A stretch of 21,321 nt of DNA from an uncultured Acetatifactor sp. (lineage in GTDB: Bacteria > Bacillota > Clostridia > Lachnospirales > Lachnospiraceae): NCBI GenBank assembly GCA_910587555.1, contig CAJULV010000064.1:1-21321 (forward strand), written 5' to 3'. A model generated the notes under the pieces. It made no database searches. It saw nothing but the letters and a program-made list of their open reading frames with translations, and was not told where the DNA came from. How positions within the stretch are numbered: the stretch's first letter is position 1; each line of letters starts with the position of its first letter. Position numbers and translations under genes: made by a program. Below are positions 1 through 6,541 of this stretch, one piece after another.

Positions 1-53
1 ACCTGCATTAAAGGCGTCGGAGGCCTTCGTTCTATCCATTAGACTACGGATGC
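1..53 (-). tRNA. tRNA-Arg (anticodon CCG), 3' part cut by window edge
   Basis: Read on the minus strand, the sequence begins with acceptor strand GCATCCG at position 53. A D-arm follows (GTCT...GAAC), then anticodon stem AAGGC/GCCTT around loop CTCCGAC, which places CCG at the anticodon. The T-arm and 3' acceptor lie beyond position 1. It would read CGG arginine codons. Confidence 0.9.
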
Positions 54-90
54 AAATATTACAAAATTGTTACATCACTCTGACTATAAT

Positions 91-120
91 ATCATAAAAG
101 CTGAAATATGTCTACCACAA
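91..120 (-). promoter_or_regulatory. possible tRNA-Arg promoter
   Basis: On the minus strand TTGTGG (120-115) and TATGAT (96-91) are 18 bp apart and lie about 37 nt upstream of the tRNA 5' end. The surrounding 54-134 stretch is AT-rich and has no gene. The -35 match is modest, so this is only a candidate. Confidence 0.35.
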
Positions 121-134
121 ATTCAAAGAAATTT

Positions 135-1037
135 CTAAAAAATAATTTTGACCTTCTTTTCGGCGAAATCATAATAGTAAAGGCAGTCTGAAAGGACCTC
201 CTCCGGCGCTACCTGGGTTTCGTTAATCTCAACGATCATATTCTTGAAGTTCTCCGCCTCTCCCTTCCCGGTATCTGCCAAAAGTATCACTTCATGGACG
301 GAACTGGGCAGAATATAAAAGCTGCTCCCTGCCTTTTCCGCCAATCCGGCCAGTACCTCCGGATAGAGCATGCATATCGCGCCCTGGGTCCGCTTTTCGT
401 TGGTCAGCACCTTTATGGGAATCTCTTCACGAAAACCGCCCTCAGGTGCTTCCGCTGCCCCATCCTTCGCCAGCCCCTCCATGATATCCCTCATGGAACA
501 GCATGTCCAGGGAAACAGCCGCGGCGTATTCTTCTGTGCCAGTCCCAGCAGCTCGGCGGTACAGGTGTCCCACATTTCCATATGGGAATTGTGGATGAGA
601 ATAGAACCCTCCCCTAACCTCTCACTCTGATACGCATAATAAAAACAAATCGCCAAATCAAGAAATTCTATATACGGCACGTCAGCAAGCAGTTCTTCAT
701 TTCCTTTCCTGCCTGTCAGCCGATAGCAAATCCTGTCTTTCACTTTTTCAAACGAACGAAAAAATTCCAGATCCACATTATCGTCAGGCGCACCCGCGGC
801 ATAAGCGTCAAGCATCTTCCGAATCAGCACACCAAAGGTACTTCCCCGCTCATAGGCTTCCAGAAAGGCATCCAGATAAATCGTGGGAGCTACGTTCTGC
901 CCCTTAGACAGAATCAGCAACCCGTAATGAACAACGCCGTTATTCTTTCGCACCTTCTGTACTTCTACACGATAATCAGTACCAAGTTCCTTTTTTACAG
1001 CTTCACAAACCTTATCTGCAAACGCATTTATTTCCAT
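135..1037 (-). CDS. DUF5688-type protein of unknown function
   Basis: A 300-residue soluble protein with no signal peptide or membrane segment. The text MEINAFADKVCEAVKK, a central block around LDLAICFYYAYQ and HNSHMEMWD, and a C-terminal part containing LPSSVHEVILL resemble the DUF5688 family, which is common in Lachnospiraceae and has no established function. The ATG at 1037 is chosen because GAGAGG precedes it at good spacing. An in-frame upstream start at 1088 would add 17 polar residues without a better ribosome-binding site. The gene lies 186 bp downstream of efp on the same strand and may be read through from it. I recall the family from memory and could not run a profile search. Confidence 0.8.
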   Translation of the reverse strand: MEINAFADKVCEAVKKELGTDYRVEVQKVRKNNGVVHYGLLILSKGQNVAPTIYLDAFLEAYERGSTFGVLIRKMLDAYAAGAPDDNVDLEFFRSFEKVKDRICYRLTGRKGNEELLADVPYIEFLDLAICFYYAYQSERLGEGSILIHNSHMEMWDTCTAELLGLAQKNTPRLFPWTCCSMRDIMEGLAKDGAAEAPEGGFREEIPIKVLTNEKRTQGAICMLYPEVLAGLAEKAGSSFYILPSSVHEVILLADTGKGEAENFKNMIVEINETQVAPEEVLSDCLYYYDFAEKKVKIIF

Positions 1038-1223
1038 ACTTTCCTCTCTCTGCGCTGTCTGATGCTTCCTATTTTTTAATTGACGCAACAGCGCCTGCGT
1101 TCAGGTAACCGGCATTTCCGTCTCTCATCAGCCATCCGCAGGGCAGATCCGGCCTTTGAATACAGAAGTCTTACAAACTTCCGCCGCCTGACAGGTATGG
1201 AATATCCGTTAGAATTGCAGCCA

Positions 1224-1781
1224 TTACACCCGGGAAAGATACTCGCCCGTCCTGGTGTCGATCTTAATCTTGTCCCCCTGGTTCACGAACAGAGGCACAT
1301 TCACCTGCGCGCCTGTTTCCACTGTTGCAGGCTTGGACGCGCCGGTAGCGGTATCTCCCTTGAATCCGGGTTCCGTATCGGTAATCACGAGTTCCACAAA
1401 CAGAGGAGGCTCCACAGAGAATACACTTCCGTTATGAGAACAGATCTTGCACATCTCGTTCTCCTTCACAAACTTCAGGGCATCGCCAACCGTATCCTGG
1501 TTCAGCGCTATCTGCTCATAATTCTCGGTATCCATAAAATAGTACAGATCGCCGTCTGCATACAGATACTGCATATCTTTTCTGTCAATCCGGGCCTGGG
1601 GGCACTTCTCGGTAGGACGGAAAGTCTTCTCAACCACACCGCCGCTCTTGACATTCTTCAGCTTGGTCCTGACGAAAGCTGCACCCTTTCCAGGCTTTAC
1701 ATGCTGGAATTCGATGATCTGGTATACATTATTGTCGTACTCTATGGTAATACCATTTCTGAAATCACCTGCAGAAATCAT
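1224..1781 (-). CDS. efp: translation elongation factor P
   Basis: A 185-residue protein of full family length. EF-P binds stalled ribosomes near the E site and promotes peptide bond formation at polyproline stretches. The three beta-barrel domains are covered, from MISAGDFRNG to the C-terminal TRTGEYLSRV, which is the standard EF-P ending. The loop HVKPGKGAAF puts Lys32 at the tip that receives a post-translational modification in many bacteria. No modification enzyme gene is visible here. GGAGG lies ten bases before the ATG. In many clostridia a peptidase gene (pepP) sits between aroQ and efp; none is present here. A promoter candidate directly upstream suggests efp is transcribed at least partly on its own. 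Confidence 0.97.
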   Translation of the reverse strand: MISAGDFRNGITIEYDNNVYQIIEFQHVKPGKGAAFVRTKLKNVKSGGVVEKTFRPTEKCPQARIDRKDMQYLYADGDLYYFMDTENYEQIALNQDTVGDALKFVKENEMCKICSHNGSVFSVEPPLFVELVITDTEPGFKGDTATGASKPATVETGAQVNVPLFVNQGDKIKIDTRTGEYLSRV

Positions 1782-1825
1782 TTAAATATTCCTCCTAATT
1801 CTCGCTCACAATATAATTCCCCATT

Positions 1826-1854
1826 AGTTTAATATAAAAATGTACAAATTTCAA
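1826..1854 (-). promoter_or_regulatory. candidate efp promoter
   Basis: On the minus strand TTGAAA (1854-1849) and TAAACT (1831-1826) are 17 bp apart, about 45 bp upstream of the efp ATG, in an AT-rich gap between the aro fusion gene and efp. The -35 matches 5 of 6 and the -10 matches 4 of 6 consensus bases. Confidence 0.45.
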
Positions 1855-1883
1855 CTATTTTTGAAAAAAAGTTATAAAATCTC

Positions 1884-2840
1884 TTATTTCCGTTCCGGCC
1901 GGCGATTCAGAACAAAGTCAATGGCCTCCAGATATCCCTCCAGCCCCCTCCCGTAGATCTGCCTGTCACAGGCCGGCGCCGTCACCGATATCTTCCGAAA
2001 CTCCTCCCGTCTCGTGATATCTGAAATATGGATTTCCGCTTTCGGCACCGGAATGCTGGCGAGGGCGTCCCGGATTGCATAGCTGTAATGTGTATAGGCG
2101 CCAGGATTAATCACAATTCCCTCCGTGCCGTCAAAGTAAGCCTCCTGAATCCTGTCTATTATGGCTCCCTCATGATTGCTCTGAAACACTGTAATGTCAT
2201 TTCCCGTCTCTTCCGCCTTTTTTCGAATCATTTCCAGCAGATACTGATAATCCTGTGTGCCGTACACGCTCTTCTCCCGAATCCCCAGAAAATTGATATT
2301 CGGGCCGTTTATCACCAAAAGCTTCATCTTATCCATCTCCCGCGCTATTTTTTCCGCAATTTCATCTATGTTCAAATCGTCCGTGTCCAGAATCAGGTCC
2401 GCACAGTCTTCGTAAGCCTCCTTCCTGCTCTCCATCAGTTCCCTGATGCGCTCCAGGGGATCCTCACACTGCAGCAGCGGCCGTGTATTGTCGTCTTTCA
2501 GTCGCCCGTACACCGTTTCGGGCTTCACCCTCAGGTAAACCACCTTCCCCAACTGCTTTAAAAGCGCCCGGTTCCGGATCTGCACCGGCGTGCCGCCTCC
2601 CACAGAATAAATAGTCCTCCCCTTCCTGTCCGCAAGCTCCCGCAGCAGCGCCGTCTCCTTCTCACGAAATGCCGCTTCCCCTTCCACAGCAAAGATTTCC
2701 GCCACGGAACGCCCTTCCCTTCGCTCTATCATCTTATCCGTGTCTTCCACCGGTATGCGCATCCTGTAGGAAAGCCGCACGCCTGCCGTAGTCTTCCCGC
2801 TGCCCATAAAACCGGTCAGTATCACATTTTTATTCTTCAT
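1884..2840 (-). CDS. bifunctional shikimate kinase / type II 3-dehydroquinate dehydratase
   Basis: A 318-residue fusion of two chorismate-pathway enzymes. Residues 1-171 are shikimate kinase (step 5): Walker A GFMGSGKT at 10-17, the DTD shikimate-binding motif, GGGTP, and the lid sequence NTRPLL. Residues 172-318 are a full-length type II dehydroquinase (step 3): NGPNINFLG, Arg188 and Tyr193 of the flexible loop, NHEG at 222-225, NPGAYTH at 245-251, and His271 in EIHIS. The domains join with essentially no linker. The ATG at 2840 is chosen because it gives a canonical kinase N-terminus and has GGGAG upstream. A GTG at 2882 overlapping the aroE stop as GTGA is a possible coupled start that would add 14 residues. 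All key residues of both domains are present, so both activities are expected. Confidence 0.93.
   Translation of the reverse strand: MKNKNVILTGFMGSGKTTAGVRLSYRMRIPVEDTDKMIERREGRSVAEIFAVEGEAAFREKETALLRELADRKGRTIYSVGGGTPVQIRNRALLKQLGKVVYLRVKPETVYGRLKDDNTRPLLQCEDPLERIRELMESRKEAYEDCADLILDTDDLNIDEIAEKIAREMDKMKLLVINGPNINFLGIREKSVYGTQDYQYLLEMIRKKAEETGNDITVFQSNHEGAIIDRIQEAYFDGTEGIVINPGAYTHYSYAIRDALASIPVPKAEIHISDITRREEFRKISVTAPACDRQIYGRGLEGYLEAIDFVLNRRPERK
2325..2341 (-). promoter_or_regulatory. internal ribosome-binding site and ATG for a free dehydroquinase
   Basis: Inside the fusion gene, GGGAG (2341-2337) stands 9 nt before an in-frame ATG (2327-2325) that starts MKLLVINGPN, the usual N-terminus of stand-alone AroQ. 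This could give a separate 147-residue dehydroquinase from the same mRNA, or be a relic of two formerly separate genes. Confidence 0.5.
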
Positions 2841-2878
2841 CCTCGGTCTCCCGCCCCTGTATTGTTTTACCGTTTTCG

Positions 2879-3748
2879 TCACAAAAGCCCCATTGCCCTT
2901 CTCATCTCGCCATAGGCCTTTTCCGTCAGGCCGGGTCCCACTTCCGCGCCCGTCCAGAGTTCATGGGCAATGATCCCCTGGTACAGCAGCATCTTCAGCC
3001 CGTTGAAGGCCCTGCCGCCGCTTTTTTTCACCAGGGACATAAACCTGGTCTCGGCAGGATTGAAAATCAAATCATAGCCCGTATGAATTTTCTCATAAAA
3101 AGCGGCTTCCTCAATGACGGCTTCCTCCGTCTTCGGGAACATTCCCACATTAGTAGCCTGTATGGCGAGATACCTTTTGCCGGGCAGGGATGCATATGCC
3201 CCCAGTTCCCGGGCCGACGCCAGCCGTCTTCCGGTCAGCGTATTCACCTCTTCCGCGATTATCCGGGCCTTCTCCGGGGTGCGGTTCAGTATCAGGATCT
3301 GATCCGCACCCTTCTGCGCCGCCAGTATGGCCACTGCCCTTGCCACGCCCCCGGCTCCCAGGATCAGCACCTCTTCGCCCTCTATCTTGACATCATCCTC
3401 GCACATGGCGCGGTAAAGGCCGGGCATATCCGTATTATAGCCCTTAAAGCCCCCTTCCAAGCGCACCAGCGTGTTCACCGCCCCGATTGTCTTCGCAAGC
3501 GGATCTATTTCTTTTAAAAACGGAATCACCTCGCTCTTATAAGGCACCGTCACATTCATCCCCAGCAGGTTCAGGGCATAGGCTCCCTTCACCGCCTCCC
3601 CCACCTGCCCCTTCGGTACACGGAACGGCACGTAGGCCAGATTCTCTCCCAGGCTTTCCGCCAATGTGTTATGTATGGCCGGGGACATGGTGTGTTCCAC
3701 CGGATTCCCCATCACTCCGCAGATGCGGGTGTAACCGTCTGTTTTCAT
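2879..3748 (-). CDS. aroE: shikimate dehydrogenase (NADP+)
   Basis: A 289-residue enzyme, normal for the family, that reduces 3-dehydroshikimate to shikimate (step 4). The substrate-binding start reads GNPVEHTMSPAIHN. Catalytic Lys71 is in NVTVPYK and Asp107 in GYNTD. The Rossmann loop GAGGVA is at 131-136, and NRTPEKA fits the NADP phosphate-binding motif. The C-terminal GLKMLLYQG is conserved. The ATG at 3748 has GGAGG seven bases upstream. A longer reading to 3928 is rejected because the extra part is translated repeat DNA. The stop overlaps a GTG start of the kinase-dehydroquinase fusion by 4 bp, so translation may be coupled. Confidence 0.96.
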   Translation of the reverse strand: MKTDGYTRICGVMGNPVEHTMSPAIHNTLAESLGENLAYVPFRVPKGQVGEAVKGAYALNLLGMNVTVPYKSEVIPFLKEIDPLAKTIGAVNTLVRLEGGFKGYNTDMPGLYRAMCEDDVKIEGEEVLILGAGGVARAVAILAAQKGADQILILNRTPEKARIIAEEVNTLTGRRLASARELGAYASLPGKRYLAIQATNVGMFPKTEEAVIEEAAFYEKIHTGYDLIFNPAETRFMSLVKKSGGRAFNGLKMLLYQGIIAHELWTGAEVGPGLTEKAYGEMRRAMGLL

Positions 3749-3807
3749 GTCTTTTCCTCCGCTGCCTGCCCTTCTAGCTGCCTTGCCCTGTTGCTGGCCC
3801 TTTTCCG

Positions 3808-3840
3808 AAAAAACGCCCGCTTTCCCGGCTTCTTCCGGAC
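3808..3840 (-). terminator. terminator-like hairpin in the promoter-distal repeat unit
   Basis: The minus strand reads GTCCG ... CGGGC (one G-T pair) and then GTTTTTT. This matches the hairpin of the neighbouring unit. It lies in the yqeG-aroE spacer 60-90 bp before the aroE ATG, so it could attenuate transcription into aroE. Confidence 0.4.
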
Positions 3841-3889
3841 TTCCGCCAGTCCCTACGGCTGCCTTGTCCTGTCCGCTGGCCCTTTTCCG

Positions 3890-3922
3890 AAAAAATGCCC
3901 GCTTTCCCGGCTTCTTCCGGGC
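3890..3922 (-). terminator. terminator-like hairpin just after yqeG
   Basis: The minus strand reads GCCCG ... CGGGC directly followed by ATTTTTT, starting six bases beyond the yqeG stop. An alternative stem, CCCGG-AAGAAG-CCGGG, uses the same left arm. Either a partial terminator or an attenuator is possible. Confidence 0.5.
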
Positions 3923-3927
3923 TTTCA

Positions 3928-4428
3928 CTAATCCTTACGGCTTCTGTGGTAGAAAAACAATACAATCCGCTCCAGGCGGCGTTTCAGCACAATCTGAATC
4001 TCCTCCCTGGGGTGTATGGGCTTCACCAGAAAGGTCAGAATCCCCGCCTTCTTCGCCCCCCACACATCCGTAAAAAGCTGATCCCCCACGAAAAGCGTGT
4101 TCTCCGGCCGGGTATGCATCAGCTCCATCGCCTTCTCATAGCCCGCCCTTCCCGGCTTGCCGGCCCTGTAGATATATTGCGCTCCCACTACGTCCGCAAA
4201 GCTTTTTACCCTGGGTTCCTTATTATTCGACAAAAGCAGCGTCTCAAAACCGGCTTCCCGCAGCTTCCCGAACAGCGCCGCCGCCCTCTCGTCCGCAGGT
4301 GCCCCGTGGGGTACCAATGTATTGTCAACATCAAAAATAATCCCTCGGAATCCGCTCTCGTAATAAGCGCTGTAGTCGATTCCATATGCGCTTTCCGCTT
4401 CCCTGTCCGGATAAAATCTCTCCAGCAT
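3928..4428 (-). CDS. yqeG: YqeG-family HAD IIIA phosphatase
   Basis: A 166-residue cytosolic HAD-superfamily protein. Motif I is DVDNT at 33-37, with the nucleophile and acid/base aspartates. Motif II is the Ser of LLLSNN, the motif III lysine is in KPGRAGYEKA, and motif IV is GDQLFTD. The family is conserved across Bacillota; the physiological substrate is not settled (phosphatidylglycerophosphate phosphatase activity is reported for relatives). GGAGG lies seven bases before the chosen ATG, and MLERFYPD matches the usual N-terminus. The frame stays open upstream to 4614, but that part is a Gly-rich leader and is probably not translated. The stop codon lies inside the tandem repeat. It is first in a likely yqeG-aroE-aro fusion transcript. 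Confidence 0.92.
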   Translation of the reverse strand: MLERFYPDREAESAYGIDYSAYYESGFRGIIFDVDNTLVPHGAPADERAAALFGKLREAGFETLLLSNNKEPRVKSFADVVGAQYIYRAGKPGRAGYEKAMELMHTRPENTLFVGDQLFTDVWGAKKAGILTFLVKPIHPREEIQIVLKRRLERIVLFFYHRSRKD

Positions 4429-4578
4429 ACATTTTCCTCCGCCGGCTCCTGCCCCGTCAGCACCGTCCCGCAGCACACCGTCCCATGGCATTTCTCCCCA
4501 AGCCCCCATGTGCCGCCCCGGCAGTCCGCCGTATTTTAAATTCGACAGCCCGCACCCGGACGAAACCGCCGTCATTCC
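4429..4578 (-). other. ~150-nt GC-rich leader of yqeG
   Basis: This lies between the expected transcription start and the yqeG ATG. It is G-rich on the transcribed strand and contains a short direct repeat (GGGACGGTGTGCTG / GGGACGGTGCTG). It has no stop in the yqeG frame, and an in-frame ATG near 4575 lacks a spaced ribosome-binding site. I recognise no riboswitch. Confidence 0.4.
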
Positions 4579-4584
4579 TTTACC

Positions 4585-4614
4585 ACTATAGCATGCCCTG
4601 CCGGTAGATTTCAA
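4585..4614 (-). promoter_or_regulatory. promoter for yqeG-aroE-aro fusion
   Basis: On the minus strand TTGAAA (4614-4609) and TATAGT (4590-4585) are 18 bp apart. Both hexamers match sigma-A consensus at five of six bases. It is the only clear promoter ahead of the block. Confidence 0.65.
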
Positions 4615-4789
4615 GTAGGTTTCTTTCTTTTCGGCACTGACACTTACATTTATATTTACTCAAACTATCCCCGCACAGGCAGATTGGCAGTCCCGGGAAT
4701 GCTTTTTTCAGCTTATGAGGATTTTCGTGTGCGGCACCAGTTCCGCCTTGCTTCTTCGTCCCGAAAGCCTTCCTCCCGTTTACCGTCGC
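4615..4789. other. gene-free spacer, nothing recognised
   Basis: This is the gap between the uxuB terminator and the yqeG promoter. Short open frames cross it on both strands, but they run through the terminator or lack ribosome-binding sites. I see no repeat or RNA gene. Confidence 0.5.
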
Positions 4790-4790
4790 A

Positions 4791-4850
4791 AAAAGGGCTG
4801 CCCGGCAGATATGTATGAGCATATCAGTACATGTCTCCGGCAGCCCTTTT
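4791..4850 (-). terminator. large hairpin terminator after uxuB
   Basis: AAAAGGGCTGCC at 4791-4802 pairs perfectly with GGCAGCCCTTTT at 4839-4850. After small bulges the stem continues with GG and AGA(T/C)ATGTA, leaving a short loop near 4820. On the minus strand it ends CCCTTTTT, about 80 bp after the uxuB stop. The A-rich left arm would also allow termination of plus-strand transcripts. Confidence 0.85.
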
Positions 4851-4931
4851 CCATTCATCTATACGAAAGCCCATATCCGGCAAGTCCCGCATCCGGAACC
4901 TTTGCCGTTAAAAATCCCTGCCTGCTCCCGC

Positions 4932-6515
4932 CTATCTGGCAGAAACATATTTATGCAGCGTCCTGCGAACGGCGCCCGGACCCGCGAACAGTTCCGCCGC
5001 CATCCCTTCGATACGCCCGCCCAGCCCGGCAGCGTAGAGATCCACACCAAACACGTCCCGGCGGCTGTACAATGCCTTCAGGCAGGAGAAATCCTGCTCT
5101 CCTTCTCTTACTTCCAGCGGCGCTACTATGGCACGCAGCTCCTCCAGCAGCGGATCCGGAGAGGGTTCAAATTCCCTGCCAGTATCATCTATGCCCTTCA
5201 GATAACGGGCATATCCCGCCAGCACCAGCGGCAGCAGTACCAGTTCGTCCATATTCAGGCCTCTCGCCTGATAAGCCTTGATGGTCTCTCCGAAACGAAT
5301 GGGAATCTTCTGACTGGTATCCGTGGCGATACGCTGGGGTGCATCCGGCATAAACGGGTTGGGCAGCCGCCGGTTCAGCACGGCTTCGATAAAGTCCGCC
5401 GGCTTCAGCACACCGGGATCCACCACCACCGGCATTGCCTCGATATGCCCCAGCTTGGTAATCAGGCCCCTGATGTCCTCATCGTTCATCTCCTCGGAAA
5501 TCAGATCATAACCCAGCACGCAGCCGTAAATGGACATGGCCGTATGCAGGGGATTCAGGCAGGTACATACCTTCATCCGTTCCACTTTATCCACGGTATC
5601 CCGATCCACATACAGCACACCGCCCAGTTCAAGCGGCGGGCGGCCATTGGTATAGTTGTTTTCAATCACCAGATATTCCGTCTCCTCCGCATTGACAAAT
5701 GGAGCCGTGTAAGTACGTTTATCCGTAATGATTGTATAGTTGTCTTCAAATCCGTCCTCAGCCAGCATTTTCTGTACTTTCTCGTCCGGCCTGGGCGTGA
5801 TCTTGTCAATCATGCTCCACGGATAAGTCACCTTTGACGGATCCTGTACATATTCCAGAAATTCCCCGGGAACCAGCCCTTCTTCAGCCCACCTGGAAGC
5901 ATATGCAACGACTGCAGCCTTCACCTTGTCCCCGTTGTGGGAACAATTATCCATGCTCTGCACCGTCAGCGGCAGCTTGCCCGACAGAAAACGCTCATAC
6001 AGGAGCAGTGTCACCTTGCCCATGATCAGGACAGGCTTCAGCCCTCTCTCCAGGTCCGCGGGCGCCACACCATAGCCCTTCTCCGTGATCGTGAAGGAAA
6101 TCATCTGCAAACTGGGATTTGCGAATATTTCGGCCAGCCTTGCCCAGTCAGCCTCGAACTGCGCGTCCGCCTTCAGGCTCTCCGTCACGGAGGCGATAAC
6201 CTTCTTCCGGATATTGCCGTCGGACTGCAGGCAGACCAGCAGGCTCAGGTTATCATAGGGCGCATATGCCTTGTCAATGATTTCAAAGTCAAATCCTTCG
6301 GCCACAATAACGCCTCTGTCATATTTTCCCGAGTCCAGCGCCTGCTGCAAAACCGCCGCCGGGAATGCACGGAACAGATTTCCCGCCCCAAAATGCACCC
6401 ATGTAGGCGCTTCATGGGTTTTCGCCCTTACCGCCTCGATGTCAAACTGCGGCATCTGATACCCTTTTTCAGCCCACTGGGGTTCAATTCCGTTTTTGAT
6501 GTCTAACAATTTCAT
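4932..6515 (-). CDS. uxuB: D-fructuronate reductase (mannitol dehydrogenase family)
   Basis: A 527-residue polyol/mannitol dehydrogenase family enzyme. In the hexuronate pathway UxuB interconverts D-fructuronate and D-mannonate with NAD(H). The N-terminal Rossmann region carries VHFGAGNLFRA near residues 40-50. The family active-site pattern KxxxxxNxxH is met by Lys315, Asn321 and His324 in KVCTCLNPLHTAM. The C-terminal helical domain is complete. The start has GGAG 12 bases upstream. It follows uxuA by 26 bp, which supports fructuronate reductase over mannitol, tagaturonate or arabitol dehydrogenase. A large terminator follows. Confidence 0.9.
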   Translation of the reverse strand: MKLLDIKNGIEPQWAEKGYQMPQFDIEAVRAKTHEAPTWVHFGAGNLFRAFPAAVLQQALDSGKYDRGVIVAEGFDFEIIDKAYAPYDNLSLLVCLQSDGNIRKKVIASVTESLKADAQFEADWARLAEIFANPSLQMISFTITEKGYGVAPADLERGLKPVLIMGKVTLLLYERFLSGKLPLTVQSMDNCSHNGDKVKAAVVAYASRWAEEGLVPGEFLEYVQDPSKVTYPWSMIDKITPRPDEKVQKMLAEDGFEDNYTIITDKRTYTAPFVNAEETEYLVIENNYTNGRPPLELGGVLYVDRDTVDKVERMKVCTCLNPLHTAMSIYGCVLGYDLISEEMNDEDIRGLITKLGHIEAMPVVVDPGVLKPADFIEAVLNRRLPNPFMPDAPQRIATDTSQKIPIRFGETIKAYQARGLNMDELVLLPLVLAGYARYLKGIDDTGREFEPSPDPLLEELRAIVAPLEVREGEQDFSCLKALYSRRDVFGVDLYAAGLGGRIEGMAAELFAGPGAVRRTLHKYVSAR

Positions 6516-6541
6516 GCCGAACCACTCCTTTTTTCAGTCTC

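Larger units (their letters stand above)
3778..3940 (-). repeat. two tandem ~82-bp direct repeats between yqeG and aroE
   Basis: Units 3778-3858 and 3859-3940 align end to end with about ten differences including one 1-bp indel. The 43-bp cores at 3796-3838 and 3878-3920 differ at a single base. The second unit overlaps the last codons and stop of yqeG, so the duplication seems to have copied the yqeG 3' end plus the spacer. On the minus strand each unit carries a G+C-rich hairpin followed by T6. Confidence 0.85.

Noticed and set aside
1795..1820. lac-operator-like TTGTGAGCG upstream of efp
   Set aside because: Only one half-site is present, with no inverted partner, and it lies next to the efp ribosome-binding site. 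Chance is the likelier explanation.
3749..3928. N-terminal extension of AroE (Lys/Gly-rich, 60 residues)
   Set aside because: The extension is the two tandem DNA repeats read in two different frames. A strong ribosome-binding site marks the normal start at 3748.
4586..4858. 90-residue minus-strand open frame
   Set aside because: It runs through the uxuB terminator hairpin and the yqeG promoter, and has no ribosome-binding site or family resemblance.
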